A stretch of 64,000 nucleotides of DNA, taken from positions 1,426,001 to 1,490,000 of the forward strand of contig NZ_JALLGK010000001.1 in the NCBI RefSeq assembly GCF_023072595.1, written 5' to 3'. This DNA is from Streptomyces sp. XM4193. GTDB lineage: Bacteria > Actinomycetota > Actinomycetes > Streptomycetales > Streptomycetaceae. Both the position numbers and the translations under genes were made by a program. The notes beneath the pieces were generated by a model. The model did no database searches. It saw only the letters and a list, made by a program, of their open reading frames with translations, and was not told the origin of the DNA. Below are positions 45,875 through 54,396 of this stretch, piece by piece. Position 1 is the stretch's first letter. Each line of letters starts with the position of its first letter.

Positions 45875-46165
45875 ATGCCCTATGCACTCGCCGGTATCAG
45901 CTTCGTCACCGCAGGCTTACTCCTGGGCACCTTGGCCACTCTCACCGAGCACGTATGGAGGGCCACTCGATTGACCACTCCACGCAGCAACGCGACTTCG
46001 TACCCACCTACCCCCTTCTGCACCCACCGCGACCGCTGCGGCGACCCCAACGCCGTCGAACTCGCCGACATCCACACCGCCACCGGCCCCGGCCGCACCC
46101 TCCACGCCTGCCCCACCTGCACACCCCACGACCCCCAACTCCCCACCTCGCAGGAGGAGTTGTGA
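45875..46165 (+). CDS. Small membrane protein with Cys-rich tail
   Basis: 96 residues from ATG 45875, with weak ribosome site. One N-terminal membrane helix ('ALAGISFVTAGLLLGTLATL'), then a zinc-ribbon-like set of Cys ('FCTHRDRCGD', 'LHACPTCTPHD'). The stop overlaps the start of the next, decayed gene (GTGA). Opposite in strand to the toxin genes around it. Similar coupled small genes occur in Streptomyces accessory DNA; function unknown. Confidence 0.5.
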   Translation: MPYALAGISFVTAGLLLGTLATLTEHVWRATRLTTPRSNATSYPPTPFCTHRDRCGDPNAVELADIHTATGPGRTLHACPTCTPHDPQLPTSQEEL

Positions 46166-46457
46166 CCCTCACTCCCGCCCAACGCACCCGCCTCAACTTC
46201 GCCCTCACCCACCTCACCGCCTGGCTGCACCACACGAAGGAGTGCCCCACCTGCCGCTCCACCTCAAGCCCATGCCCGAGGACGTTCCCTGCACACGGCC
46301 TGGGAAACCGCCCGCGACCTCGCGGACGAGGGAGCAGAGACAGAGAGGTAGCAGGAGACCGCATTATGGGAAACGTTGTCCGCAGGTCAACAGGCCGTCA
46401 ACCGCTCGCACGCGAGAATCCGCGCTCTCGTCGAGCAGGTCATGGCCACCCTGTAGA
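46162..46457 (+). pseudogene. Decayed small gene coupled to the preceding one
   Basis: GTG at 46162 with AGGAGG upstream gives 'TLTPAQRTRLNFALTHLTAW' then 'LHHTKECPTCRST'. The sensible continuation switches to the +1 frame near 46262-46290 ('LHTAWETARDLADEGAETER'), meets TAG near 46349, then reads 'LWETLSAGQQAVNRSHARIR' to a TAG at about 46455. At least one frameshift and one stop therefore interrupt it. Confidence 0.6.
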
Positions 46458-46644
46458 CCTGGCGACTTCTGCGCAAGCTCCGATGCTCCACCACACGCAT
46501 CACCAGCCTCGTCCAGACAGTCCTCACCCTGCACTTGACCAGCTCAAACTGAGGTTGGGGAAAGATCACTTCCTCGCCTGCCTCGGACTCGCAGGCCCAC
46601 CACATGAGAAAAGCTCCAAGATCATGTTGCCCGCGACCAGCCCT

Positions 46645-47004
46645 TCAAGTCATCTCTGCATTCCCACTTACCTTTATCCCCAGTACTGCAATAATCGATG
46701 TGCGTTCAGGGCTCATGAAGAGTTGGAAATAGGAACCACCGCGTCCACGATCGTCGATGAATCCCAGGGCAAGCTCGGAGTATTCGTACTGACGGAGTGC
46801 GTCAACGGCTCCGTGAAACCTGATGGAGGGTTGACTGGAGATTCGGTTTCTGCGTTCCCTCCGCTGATAGATGGAAATTAGCCGCTGCGTGGGTGTATTT
46901 CCAGGCCAGACTTCGTAGTGAGCTCCCGCGAGCAGGGCCTCGCGGGAGAAGGTCCACGCTTCGTCACCCTCTGAAAGTAGCTGGGCCAGGTACTGCCGGT
47001 TCAT
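46645..47004 (-). CDS. Hypothetical immunity-type protein
   Basis: 119 residues from ATG 47004 (GGAG nearby); the frame is open to 47058. 'MNRQYLAQLLSEGDEAWTFS', 'LISIYQRRERRNRIS' and 'ELALGFIDDRGRGGSYFQLF' indicate a soluble alpha/beta protein. No family recognised. It is on the toxin strand, 230 bp after the first immunity gene. A role as a second immunity or remnant cassette is inferred. Confidence 0.5.
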   Translation of the reverse strand: MNRQYLAQLLSEGDEAWTFSREALLAGAHYEVWPGNTPTQRLISIYQRRERRNRISSQPSIRFHGAVDALRQYEYSELALGFIDDRGRGGSYFQLFMSPERTSIIAVLGIKVSGNAEMT

Positions 47005-47060
47005 GTGTGCTCCGCACCTCGCCCGCAGTGCGAGTCCGTGGCCATTGCTTGCATTCAAGT

Positions 47061-47207
47061 TTACCTGCCGCTACTTGGTCGAAACCATGGTCCTCCATTA
47101 ATGCTTATTTCCGCTCCTTCAATTATTCCTAGTAGTGCGTGCTCAGACTCCTCGTACGTTTCACGGTCTGGTCCATGGATCTGAAAGTCTCTCTCAGTGA
47201 TGCCCAT
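47061..47207 (-). CDS. Very small ORF, possible remnant
   Basis: 48 residues from ATG 47207 ('MGITERDFQIHGPDRETYEE' then 'LLGIIEGAEISINGGPWF'). No ribosome site visible. It could be the tail of a lost immunity gene; nothing else supports it. Confidence 0.25.
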   Translation of the reverse strand: MGITERDFQIHGPDRETYEESEHALLGIIEGAEISINGGPWFRPSSGR

Positions 47208-47236
47208 CTGCGTGCAGCGGTTTGAGTGAGAAGTTG

Positions 47237-47602
47237 TCAACAGATCCTCGCGTAGTCCTCGTCCTCGAGCCAGTAGGGTGCGGCTAGGGTGTCTATCCAT
47301 GATCGCTTCTCGTCGTCGGTCAGCGATTCCCACTTCGGGTGTGTAGGGGCCTGGTGAGCTACCCATTCCAATCTTTCGCTGTTCCCTGAAAGTCGGTATG
47401 TTTCTCGCCAGGCCTTCGACTTGCTGGATTTTCCCTCTACCGCGTAGTGAGAAGTAATACTTTCCAGCAGGATTGTCAGGGAGTTAGCGAAGTGTGGGCT
47501 TCCGGAGAATACTTCTGCTGATTCTCCTCCGTCGAATTTGAATATGACGGCCGCTCTTAGTAGGGCCTCTGCCTCAAGTGCGGTGAAATTGGGGGAAGTC
47601 AT
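47237..47602 (-). CDS. Immunity protein of the RHS ADP-ribosyltransferase toxin
   Basis: 121 residues. The ATG overlaps the RHS stop by 4 nt (ATGA), so translation is coupled. Acidic and helical: 'ALEAEALLRAAVIFKFDGGE', 'PHFANSLTILLESITSHYAV' and 'LTDDEKRSWIDTLAAPYWLE'. No named family recognised. The overlap with the toxin end is the main evidence; it should neutralise the ART tip in the cytoplasm of the producer and kin. Confidence 0.75.
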   Translation of the reverse strand: MTSPNFTALEAEALLRAAVIFKFDGGESAEVFSGSPHFANSLTILLESITSHYAVEGKSSKSKAWRETYRLSGNSERLEWVAHQAPTHPKWESLTDDEKRSWIDTLAAPYWLEDEDYARIC

Positions 47603-50600
47603 TTGAATGGATTTCTTCCGTGGAATAGAATACCTGATGCTGGAACCTTCAGGCCTCCAGCATGGATGAACTCGTTCGGTTGTTCTCCTGGTCTCAGGCT
47701 AGCACCTTCGGGAATTTGAACTGCTATCAAGTAGTCGCCCTTCCCTTGGTAGTGTGGGTTACTCAGGAAGATCGACATTTCAACCTCGGCTGGGCTGAGT
47801 ATATCTTGAGTGAAGAATAGTTTCCCCTGGTTGTTGGCGGCAAAACGTGCTCGATCTCCTTCCGTTATCGCGTTGTAGCCCGCTTCGTCCGTGTAGTGGA
47901 AATAGGTATTCTCGTCAATGCGGTCGATTAGCGCATCTACATCGCAGGGTGCGAGGCCGAGTGGGTCGGTGTGGGTGTGGGGGTTGTGGGGGTAGGTGAG
48001 TGGGTTGGGGGCGGGGGTGAGGCCGAGGGGGTCGGGGGTGGTGTAGCGGGCGGTGTCGGGGTCGTAGTGGCGGTGGTGGTTGTAGTGGAGTCCAGTTTCG
48101 GGGTCGGCGTATTGGCCGGGGAAGCGGAGGGGTGTGTGGGCGGTTGCGTCGCGGTTCCAGGTGGTGGTGCCCCAGAGGGTGGTGCGTGCGTAGGCGGCGA
48201 TGTGGCCGGTTTCGTCGACGAGTTCGGTGGGGGTGCCGACGAGGTCGGTGATGATGGCGAAGAAGCGGGAGTCGTACTCGCCTTGGGTGCGGGGTTTGCG
48301 TTCGAGTTGTGTGAGGGGGCGGTGGCCTTGGTGGTCCCAGGTGAGGGTGATGCCGGTGGTGGTGTCGGTCTGTTCGGCGAGGCGGGTGCCGTCCCAGGTG
48401 AAGTGGGTGGTGGCGACGGCGGCTGAACGGTCTTGGGACCATTGGTGTTTGGCGGTGCGGCGACCGAGGGGGTCGTAGGTGTAGGTCCACAGGGTGCCGT
48501 CGGGGGTGGTGCAGGTGGTGAGTTGGTCTTCGGCGTTGTAGGTGTAGCGCCAGATGTGGGGTGCGTGGGAGAGGCGGGTTTTGCGGCGGACGGTGGTGCG
48601 GCCGGCGGCGTCGTGGGTGTAGCGGATGCGTCCGGCGGATTGGATGCGGGTGCCGACGTAGGTGCGGTTGCCGCGGGCGGCGCGGTTGGGGGTGCGGTCG
48701 GGCCAGTCTGCGTGGGTCTGGTTGCCTGCGGTGTCGTAGGCGTACGCCTCCGACCAGTTGTCGGCGGTGACCGTCAACGGGCGGCCGATGGCGTCGAGTT
48801 CGTAGGTCGTGGTTTCGCCGGTGAGATGGTTGGTGGTGGTGGTGAGGTAGCCGTCGGCGCGATAGGTGTGGGCGCGGTGGCGGAGAGGTGACTGTCCTGC
48901 GTTGAGGGATTGTTCGGTGAGTCGGCCGAGGGGGTCCCAGGTGTGGGTGAGAGTGACGGGATCGGTGCCGGCAGATGTAGCGCCGAGGGTGCGGGTGGTT
49001 TCTCGGCCCAACTCGTCGTGGGTGAAAGTGAGTTGGTGGCCGTCGGTGGTGAGGGTGGTGCGGTTGCCGGCGGCGTCGTGGGTGTAGGTGGTGGTAGCGC
49101 CGGTGGGGGTGGTGCGGGAGAGGCGGCGGCCGAGGATGTCGTAGGTGAAGTGGGTGGTGCGGTTGTCGACGGTTTCGGTGAGGACGCGGCCGAGGGTGTC
49201 GTAGTCGCGCGTGAGGGTGGAGTGGGGTGAGGTGGCCTGCGTGAGGTGGCCTGCGGTGTCGTAGGTGTAGGCGGTGGTTTCGCCTGCGGCGTTCTTGGCG
49301 GTGGGACGGCCGAGGGTGTCGTAGGTGAAGGTGATCTGGTCGCCGAGTGGCGTGGTGCGGGTGGTGAGTTGGCCCAGGGGGTTGTGGGCGTAGGTGTTGG
49401 TGCGGTTGTCGAAGTCGGACTCGGCGATGAGACGTCCGGCGGGGTCGTAGCGGTAGTCCCAGGTCAGGCCTTGGGGGTTGCGGACGCCGGTGAGGCGGAG
49501 TTCGGGGTCGTAGGTGAAGTCGTAGCGCGCGCCGTCGGGTTCGGTGCGGGCGGCGAGCTGGTCGAAGCGGGTGTATTCGAAGGTGGTGATGCCGCCGTTT
49601 GGGTCGGTGTGGGTGAGGCGGTTGCCTTCGCCGTCGTAGGTCCAGGACTCGGTGGTGCCGTCGGGGGCGGTGCGGGCGGCGAGTTTGCCTTCGAGGGTCC
49701 AGCTGAGGTGGGTGGTGTGGCCGAGGGGGTCGGTGGCGGTGAGAGGGCGGCCGAATGCGTCGCGCGTGAGGTGTGTGGAGGCGCCGAGTGGGTCGGTGAG
49801 TTGGGTGGGGAGACCGGTGGGGTTGTTGCGGGAGTGCTGTACCGCGCCGGCGGGGTCGGTGACGGTGGTGACGGCGCCGGTGGGGTCGTAGGTCAGGGCC
49901 GTGACAGCACCGTCAGGGCCGGTGACGGTGGTGAGGTTGCCGCAGTCGTCGTACGCGAGGTGGGTCGTGGTGCCGTCGGGTGTGGTGGAGGCGGTGGGGA
50001 GGTGGAGATCGTTGTACGTGGTGCGGGAAGTCGAGCCGTCGGGGTGGTGGACGGCGGTGAGGTTGCGGTGGTCGTCCCACTCGAGACGGGTGGTGTGGCC
50101 GAGGGGGTTGGTGCGGGTGAGGAGGCGGTCGTCGCGGGTCCAGGTGGAGTGGGTGGTGTTGCCGAGTGGGTCGGTTTCCGCGATGACCTGGTGGAGTTCG
50201 TTGTGCTGGTAGGTGGTGGTGGCGCCGCAGGCGTCGGTGTAGAGGGTGACGCCGGTGGCCATGTCGTACTCGAAGCGGCTGGACATGGCGCCGTCGGGGC
50301 CGACGGTTTCGAAGACGCGGCCCTCGTGGTCGTACAGGTAGCGGTAGGTGTCGTTGTTGCGGTCGGTCCAGGAGGTGATGCGGTTCTGGTCGTCGTAGGT
50401 GTAGACGAGGGGGAGGCCGCTGGAGTTGGTGATGTGGGTGAGGTTGCCGGTGGTGTCGTAGGCGTACGACTTGACCGGGGTGACGTCGCCGGTGGTGGTG
50501 TCGCGTACGGCGAGGGCGGAGATGCGGCCTGCGGTGGTGGCGACGTCGACGTGGTAGCCGCCGGTGTGGGTGACGGCGGTGGGTGAACCGTCGGGGGTGC

Positions 50601-53600
50601 GGTGGAAGGTGATCGTGTTGTGGTTGCGGTCGGAGAGGTGGGTGAGCCAGAGGCGGTGGGGGTTGTGGTTGTTGAGGGGGAAGTGGCGGGTGATGCCGGT
50701 GCGGGGGTCGGTGATGCGGTAGGTGGGTGTGCCGTCTTCCGCGGTGGTGAGGGCGAGGTGGGAGAGGTCGCCTTCGAGGGGGTTGACGTTGTCGTCGGGG
50801 GTGGTGGGGAGGGTGGGGTAGCAGAAGACGGCTGAGTCGTGGCGGGACCACTGGGCGCCGCCGTGGGCGTCGAGTTCGAGGCGTTCGTCGAAGGTGGAGG
50901 ACCAACTCGGGCCGTAGAACTGGCCGTAGCGGTAACCGGTCTTGTGCTTGCGACGGATGACCAGCGGGAGGACGCCAGGGAGGGAGAGGTCGGTCTCCTC
51001 CATGAGCATCTGGCCGGTGGCGGCGTTGACCGGGTCCGTCGGGCACTCGGTGGCCCGCTCGTGCTGCGAGGCCTCCTGCGGATCGGCCGTCGCATCCGCG
51101 AGAGGTTCGGGGTTGACGGGAGGTGGGGCGGTTCCGTCGTCGGGAGCGGTGTCGCCGTCTGGGTCGCCGTCGGTGGTGTCGGGATCGCCGTCGGGGTCCG
51201 CGTCGCGGTCGGAGGTGTTGTCCGGATCGTCGTTGTCCGGGGGTGTGGTGTCGTCGTGGTCGGGCTTCGGATCGTCGTTGTCCGGGGCGGTGTCGTCCTG
51301 TTCGGGGCGGGTGTCGGGGTCCTGGTGGTCGTCCCGGTCGGTGGGGCGGGTGTCGTCGGTGTCGGGCTTCGTCCGGTCGGTCGGGTCGGTCCGGTCAGTC
51401 CCGTCGGTCGGGTCGGTCGGCCTTTCGGTGTCGGGCCGGGTGTCGTTGTTGTCGTTGTTCTGGGGCTTGTCGGTGTCGGAGTCGTCGTGGGGCCGGTCGG
51501 GGGCCGGGGCGTCGGCGTCCTGATCGGGGCGGGGCTTGGTGTCGTCGCCGTCGGGCCTGGTGGTGTCGTCCTGGGGGCGGTCGGGACCGTCGCCGTCGGG
51601 TTTGGTGGTGTCGTCCGGTCGTGGGTGGGAGTCGTCGGGGCGGGGCTTGTTGGTGTCGTCGCTGTCGGGTTTGGCGGTGGTGTCGTCGTGGGGGCGTGAG
51701 GAGTCGTCGGTGGTGGGCCTGTCCTGAGCGGGAGTTGAGTCGCGATCAGGAGCCGTGTGTGCGTCTGGAGTTGAGTCGCGGCCTGGGGTGGTGTCCGTGT
51801 TGGGGTGGGGCGCGTCGGAAGGGGGCGTGGTGGTCGTGTCGTCTGAACTCGGCTTGTTGAGTGGGGTGTTGCTGTCGGCGCCCGGGTTGTTGCTGTTGGG
51901 CGGAGTGGAGCTGTCCGTGGGAGGTGGAGTGTTGCTGTTGGCGGGGGCCGGGCCGGGGGTCGTGGTGGCGGGCGGGGCGCTCGCCGGGGGCACGGTGGTG
52001 GGCGGGGGAGTGGTGGGACGTGTGGGTTGGGTGGGCTGGTTCTGGGCGGGCTGCTGGGTTGGTTGTTGCTGACCGGCGGGAGGCTGGCTCGCCGCGGGCG
52101 GGGTGGTGGTCTGCGGGGGTGCGGACGCCGGGGGCGCGGTGGTGGGCGGGGGTACGGCGCCGGGCGGCGGCGCGGTCGGGGGCGCGGTGGGCGGCGGCCC
52201 GCTGGGCTGGGGGGACTGCTGAGGGGGCGGCTGTTGACCGGCCGGCGGCTGCTGTCCCTGCGGCTGCTGGGTGGGTGCTGCGGTGCCGTCGGGGGCCTGG
52301 GAGCCCTGGAGGTCGACGGACTGCTGGTTGGCGTCGGGTGCGGGGGATTGCGGTGCGGGCGCGTGCTGTTGGGGCTGGGCGGTGGGCGGTGGTGCGGTGG
52401 TGCTGCTCGGCGGGGGAGCGGCGGAAGGGCCGGTGGGGCGGGCCCCGCCGGGCTGGCTGTCGCTGTTGCCGTCGCCGGTGTGACCGGTCGGAGAACTGGG
52501 ACTGGGCGACTGGGCGGGGGAGTCGGCGCTGCTGGGGGCGGGGCCGGGGCTCGTGGACTGGGGTGTGGAGGAGGGGGCGGGGGCGGAGTCGCCGGTGTCG
52601 GAGCCGGGCCGGCTCGGGGGTGTGGCGGGTCCCGAATCCTGTGTGGAGGAAGGGGAGTTGGGGGTGCTGGAGGTGTCGGGTCGTGGCCCGTCGGGCGTCG
52701 GGGTGGGGCGGGGCGTGTCGGCGTCGGGCGTGGGCGACGGGCGTGGCGAGTCGACGTCGGATGTGGGCGTGGGACGGGGCGCGTCGGCGTCCGGGGTGGG
52801 CGATGGGCGGGGCGCGTCGACGTCGGGTGTGGGGCGAGGTGCGTCGGCGTCGGGTGTGGGCGATGGGTGGGGCGCGTCCGCGTCCGGTGCGGGACGGGGT
52901 GCGTCGGGTGTGGGGGTGGTGTCGGGCGCGGGGCGGGAGTCGCCGTCCTGGGCCGGGCTGTCCGGCGCGGGTGTGTCCGGTGTGGGCCTTGGCGCGTCGG
53001 GAGACGGCGTGGGTGCGTCGGGCGCGGGTGTGTCCGGGGACGGGGCGTCGGGCGCGGGTGTCGAGTCCGGCGCGGGTGGGCTGTCCGGGGTGGAGGTGTC
53101 GCCGTCGCGTGCGGGGGTCGACGAGTCGCCGTCGGGGGTGGAGTCCGAACTCGGCGGTGGTGTGGTGCTGTTGTCGGAGTCCTGGCCTCGTGGAGCGTCG
53201 AAGGGGTTGTCGGAGTAGGACTGGTCGCTGGTGTCGGTGGGGCGCGGGTAGTGGCTGCCGCCGTCCGAGCCGTCGCCGCCGTCCGAGCGTGTGCCGTCCG
53301 AGCCGCTGGGTGTGCCGGAGCCGTCCGAGCCGTCGCCGCCGGGAGACGTGGAACTGGAACTGCCGTCGCCGGTACCGGAGCTGGGCGCACCGGACCCTGC
53401 GGGCGCACCGGACCCCGAGGGCGTACCCGAACCGCTGGGTGCACCCGAACCACTGGGTGTGCCGGACCCCGAGGGCGTACCGCTGCCCGACGGACTGGTG
53501 CTCCCGTCTCCGCCGGTGGACGTCGAACCGTCCGATCCGGTGCTGCCGTCGCCGCCCGTGGAGCTCGAACCGTCGGAGCCGTCGCCGGAGGTGGTGGTCC

Positions 53601-54396
53601 CGTCGGCGCCGTCCGTGCCGGAGGTGGTGCCGTCGCCGGCGGAGTCGCTGTTGCCGCTGTTCTCGACGCCCTTGCGGGCCGCGCCTCCGGCCTGGGAGCC
53701 GAGGTTGTCGAGGTAGTTGGAGCCGGCGTTCTCGTACTGGCTCTTGGCTTCTTCCTTGCCGGCCTCCACGCCCTTGTCGGCGGCGCTGCCGAAGTCGATG
53801 CCGTCCTGGGCGCCGAAGTGCTGGTTGGTGAACTGCCGGGCCAGGTCCTGGACCATGGCCTGGATCGCCTTCATCGCTGTCTGTTTGAGCGCGTCGACGA
53901 TCGTGTCCAGCAGCGCTTTCGCCGCCCACTTCAGGACTTGCGTCAAAATCGTGCGCGCCGCCGCGTAGAAACCACCACTGGCCAGCGCCGACAGCCCGAA
54001 CGTCGGCGCCGCCGCAGCTGCCGCAGCGGCCAACTGCACCAGGAACACGATGACCTGAATGATCACCGCGATCTTCAACCCGATCACGATCCCGGCCGCG
54101 ACCTGCAACGTCGTCGCCAACACCGTCGCCGCCGTACGGGCATCATCCAGATAACCGCTGCCCGTCCCCGAAAACTCCCGCCACGACTCGTTGAAACCCT
54201 CGATCGAGGTACCGAAGTTCTCCGAGGTGACGTTCCCCGCCGCCTTGCTCCCCGCCACCTGCAACGCCTCGAGATCCATCGCGAACTGGATCCACGCCTG
54301 CGCCGACTCCATCAGCTTGGACTCATCGGCCTCCGGCCAGTTGAACCCCAGCATCCCCAGGCCCTTTTCGACCTCGGCAGGCAGCATCATCCCCAC
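47599..54396 (-). CDS. RHS/YD-repeat polymorphic toxin with ART-HYD1-like tip
   Basis: 2265 residues from GTG 54396. Residues 1-100 are WXG100/LXG-like helical ('MESAQAWIQFAMDLEALQVA'), followed by one or two hydrophobic helices (95-145). About 250-1105 is a low-complexity Ser/Gly/Thr/Pro/Asp linker. At about 1115 a DUF6531-like start ('CPTDPVNAATGQM', 'ETDLSLPGVLPLVI') leads into some 20 YD repeats ('YDTLGRPTAK', 'YTHDAAGN') and the RHS core 'LRFPGQYADPETGLHYNHHR'. After 'DPLGLAPC' (Cys 2151) the toxin tip (2152-2265) begins. It has 'YFHYTDEAGYNAIT' and 'FIHAGGLKVPASGILFHGR', the pattern of HYD1-type ADP-ribosyltransferases. Probably secreted by a type VII route and proteolysed. Confidence 0.88.
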   Translation of the reverse strand: MGMMLPAEVEKGLGMLGFNWPEADESKLMESAQAWIQFAMDLEALQVAGSKAAGNVTSENFGTSIEGFNESWREFSGTGSGYLDDARTAATVLATTLQVAAGIVIGLKIAVIIQVIVFLVQLAAAAAAAAPTFGLSALASGGFYAAARTILTQVLKWAAKALLDTIVDALKQTAMKAIQAMVQDLARQFTNQHFGAQDGIDFGSAADKGVEAGKEEAKSQYENAGSNYLDNLGSQAGGAARKGVENSGNSDSAGDGTTSGTDGADGTTTSGDGSDGSSSTGGDGSTGSDGSTSTGGDGSTSPSGSGTPSGSGTPSGSGAPSGSGTPSGSGAPAGSGAPSSGTGDGSSSSTSPGGDGSDGSGTPSGSDGTRSDGGDGSDGGSHYPRPTDTSDQSYSDNPFDAPRGQDSDNSTTPPPSSDSTPDGDSSTPARDGDTSTPDSPPAPDSTPAPDAPSPDTPAPDAPTPSPDAPRPTPDTPAPDSPAQDGDSRPAPDTTPTPDAPRPAPDADAPHPSPTPDADAPRPTPDVDAPRPSPTPDADAPRPTPTSDVDSPRPSPTPDADTPRPTPTPDGPRPDTSSTPNSPSSTQDSGPATPPSRPGSDTGDSAPAPSSTPQSTSPGPAPSSADSPAQSPSPSSPTGHTGDGNSDSQPGGARPTGPSAAPPPSSTTAPPPTAQPQQHAPAPQSPAPDANQQSVDLQGSQAPDGTAAPTQQPQGQQPPAGQQPPPQQSPQPSGPPPTAPPTAPPPGAVPPPTTAPPASAPPQTTTPPAASQPPAGQQQPTQQPAQNQPTQPTRPTTPPPTTVPPASAPPATTTPGPAPANSNTPPPTDSSTPPNSNNPGADSNTPLNKPSSDDTTTTPPSDAPHPNTDTTPGRDSTPDAHTAPDRDSTPAQDRPTTDDSSRPHDDTTAKPDSDDTNKPRPDDSHPRPDDTTKPDGDGPDRPQDDTTRPDGDDTKPRPDQDADAPAPDRPHDDSDTDKPQNNDNNDTRPDTERPTDPTDGTDRTDPTDRTKPDTDDTRPTDRDDHQDPDTRPEQDDTAPDNDDPKPDHDDTTPPDNDDPDNTSDRDADPDGDPDTTDGDPDGDTAPDDGTAPPPVNPEPLADATADPQEASQHERATECPTDPVNAATGQMLMEETDLSLPGVLPLVIRRKHKTGYRYGQFYGPSWSSTFDERLELDAHGGAQWSRHDSAVFCYPTLPTTPDDNVNPLEGDLSHLALTTAEDGTPTYRITDPRTGITRHFPLNNHNPHRLWLTHLSDRNHNTITFHRTPDGSPTAVTHTGGYHVDVATTAGRISALAVRDTTTGDVTPVKSYAYDTTGNLTHITNSSGLPLVYTYDDQNRITSWTDRNNDTYRYLYDHEGRVFETVGPDGAMSSRFEYDMATGVTLYTDACGATTTYQHNELHQVIAETDPLGNTTHSTWTRDDRLLTRTNPLGHTTRLEWDDHRNLTAVHHPDGSTSRTTYNDLHLPTASTTPDGTTTHLAYDDCGNLTTVTGPDGAVTALTYDPTGAVTTVTDPAGAVQHSRNNPTGLPTQLTDPLGASTHLTRDAFGRPLTATDPLGHTTHLSWTLEGKLAARTAPDGTTESWTYDGEGNRLTHTDPNGGITTFEYTRFDQLAARTEPDGARYDFTYDPELRLTGVRNPQGLTWDYRYDPAGRLIAESDFDNRTNTYAHNPLGQLTTRTTPLGDQITFTYDTLGRPTAKNAAGETTAYTYDTAGHLTQATSPHSTLTRDYDTLGRVLTETVDNRTTHFTYDILGRRLSRTTPTGATTTYTHDAAGNRTTLTTDGHQLTFTHDELGRETTRTLGATSAGTDPVTLTHTWDPLGRLTEQSLNAGQSPLRHRAHTYRADGYLTTTTNHLTGETTTYELDAIGRPLTVTADNWSEAYAYDTAGNQTHADWPDRTPNRAARGNRTYVGTRIQSAGRIRYTHDAAGRTTVRRKTRLSHAPHIWRYTYNAEDQLTTCTTPDGTLWTYTYDPLGRRTAKHQWSQDRSAAVATTHFTWDGTRLAEQTDTTTGITLTWDHQGHRPLTQLERKPRTQGEYDSRFFAIITDLVGTPTELVDETGHIAAYARTTLWGTTTWNRDATAHTPLRFPGQYADPETGLHYNHHRHYDPDTARYTTPDPLGLTPAPNPLTYPHNPHTHTDPLGLAPCDVDALIDRIDENTYFHYTDEAGYNAITEGDRARFAANNQGKLFFTQDILSPAEVEMSIFLSNPHYQGKGDYLIAVQIPEGASLRPGEQPNEFIHAGGLKVPASGILFHGRNPFK
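47944..48222. repeat. 279-bp duplicate of the RHS core (copy A)
   Basis: Counterpart of 45452-45730; within the intact RHS gene it covers the end of the core up to the toxin-tip junction. Confidence 0.9.

Noticed and set aside
40500..54396. Intact prophage or integrative element
   Set aside because: No integrase, transposase, replication or transfer gene and no flanking att-like repeat was found; only the decayed small gene pair hints at mobile DNA.
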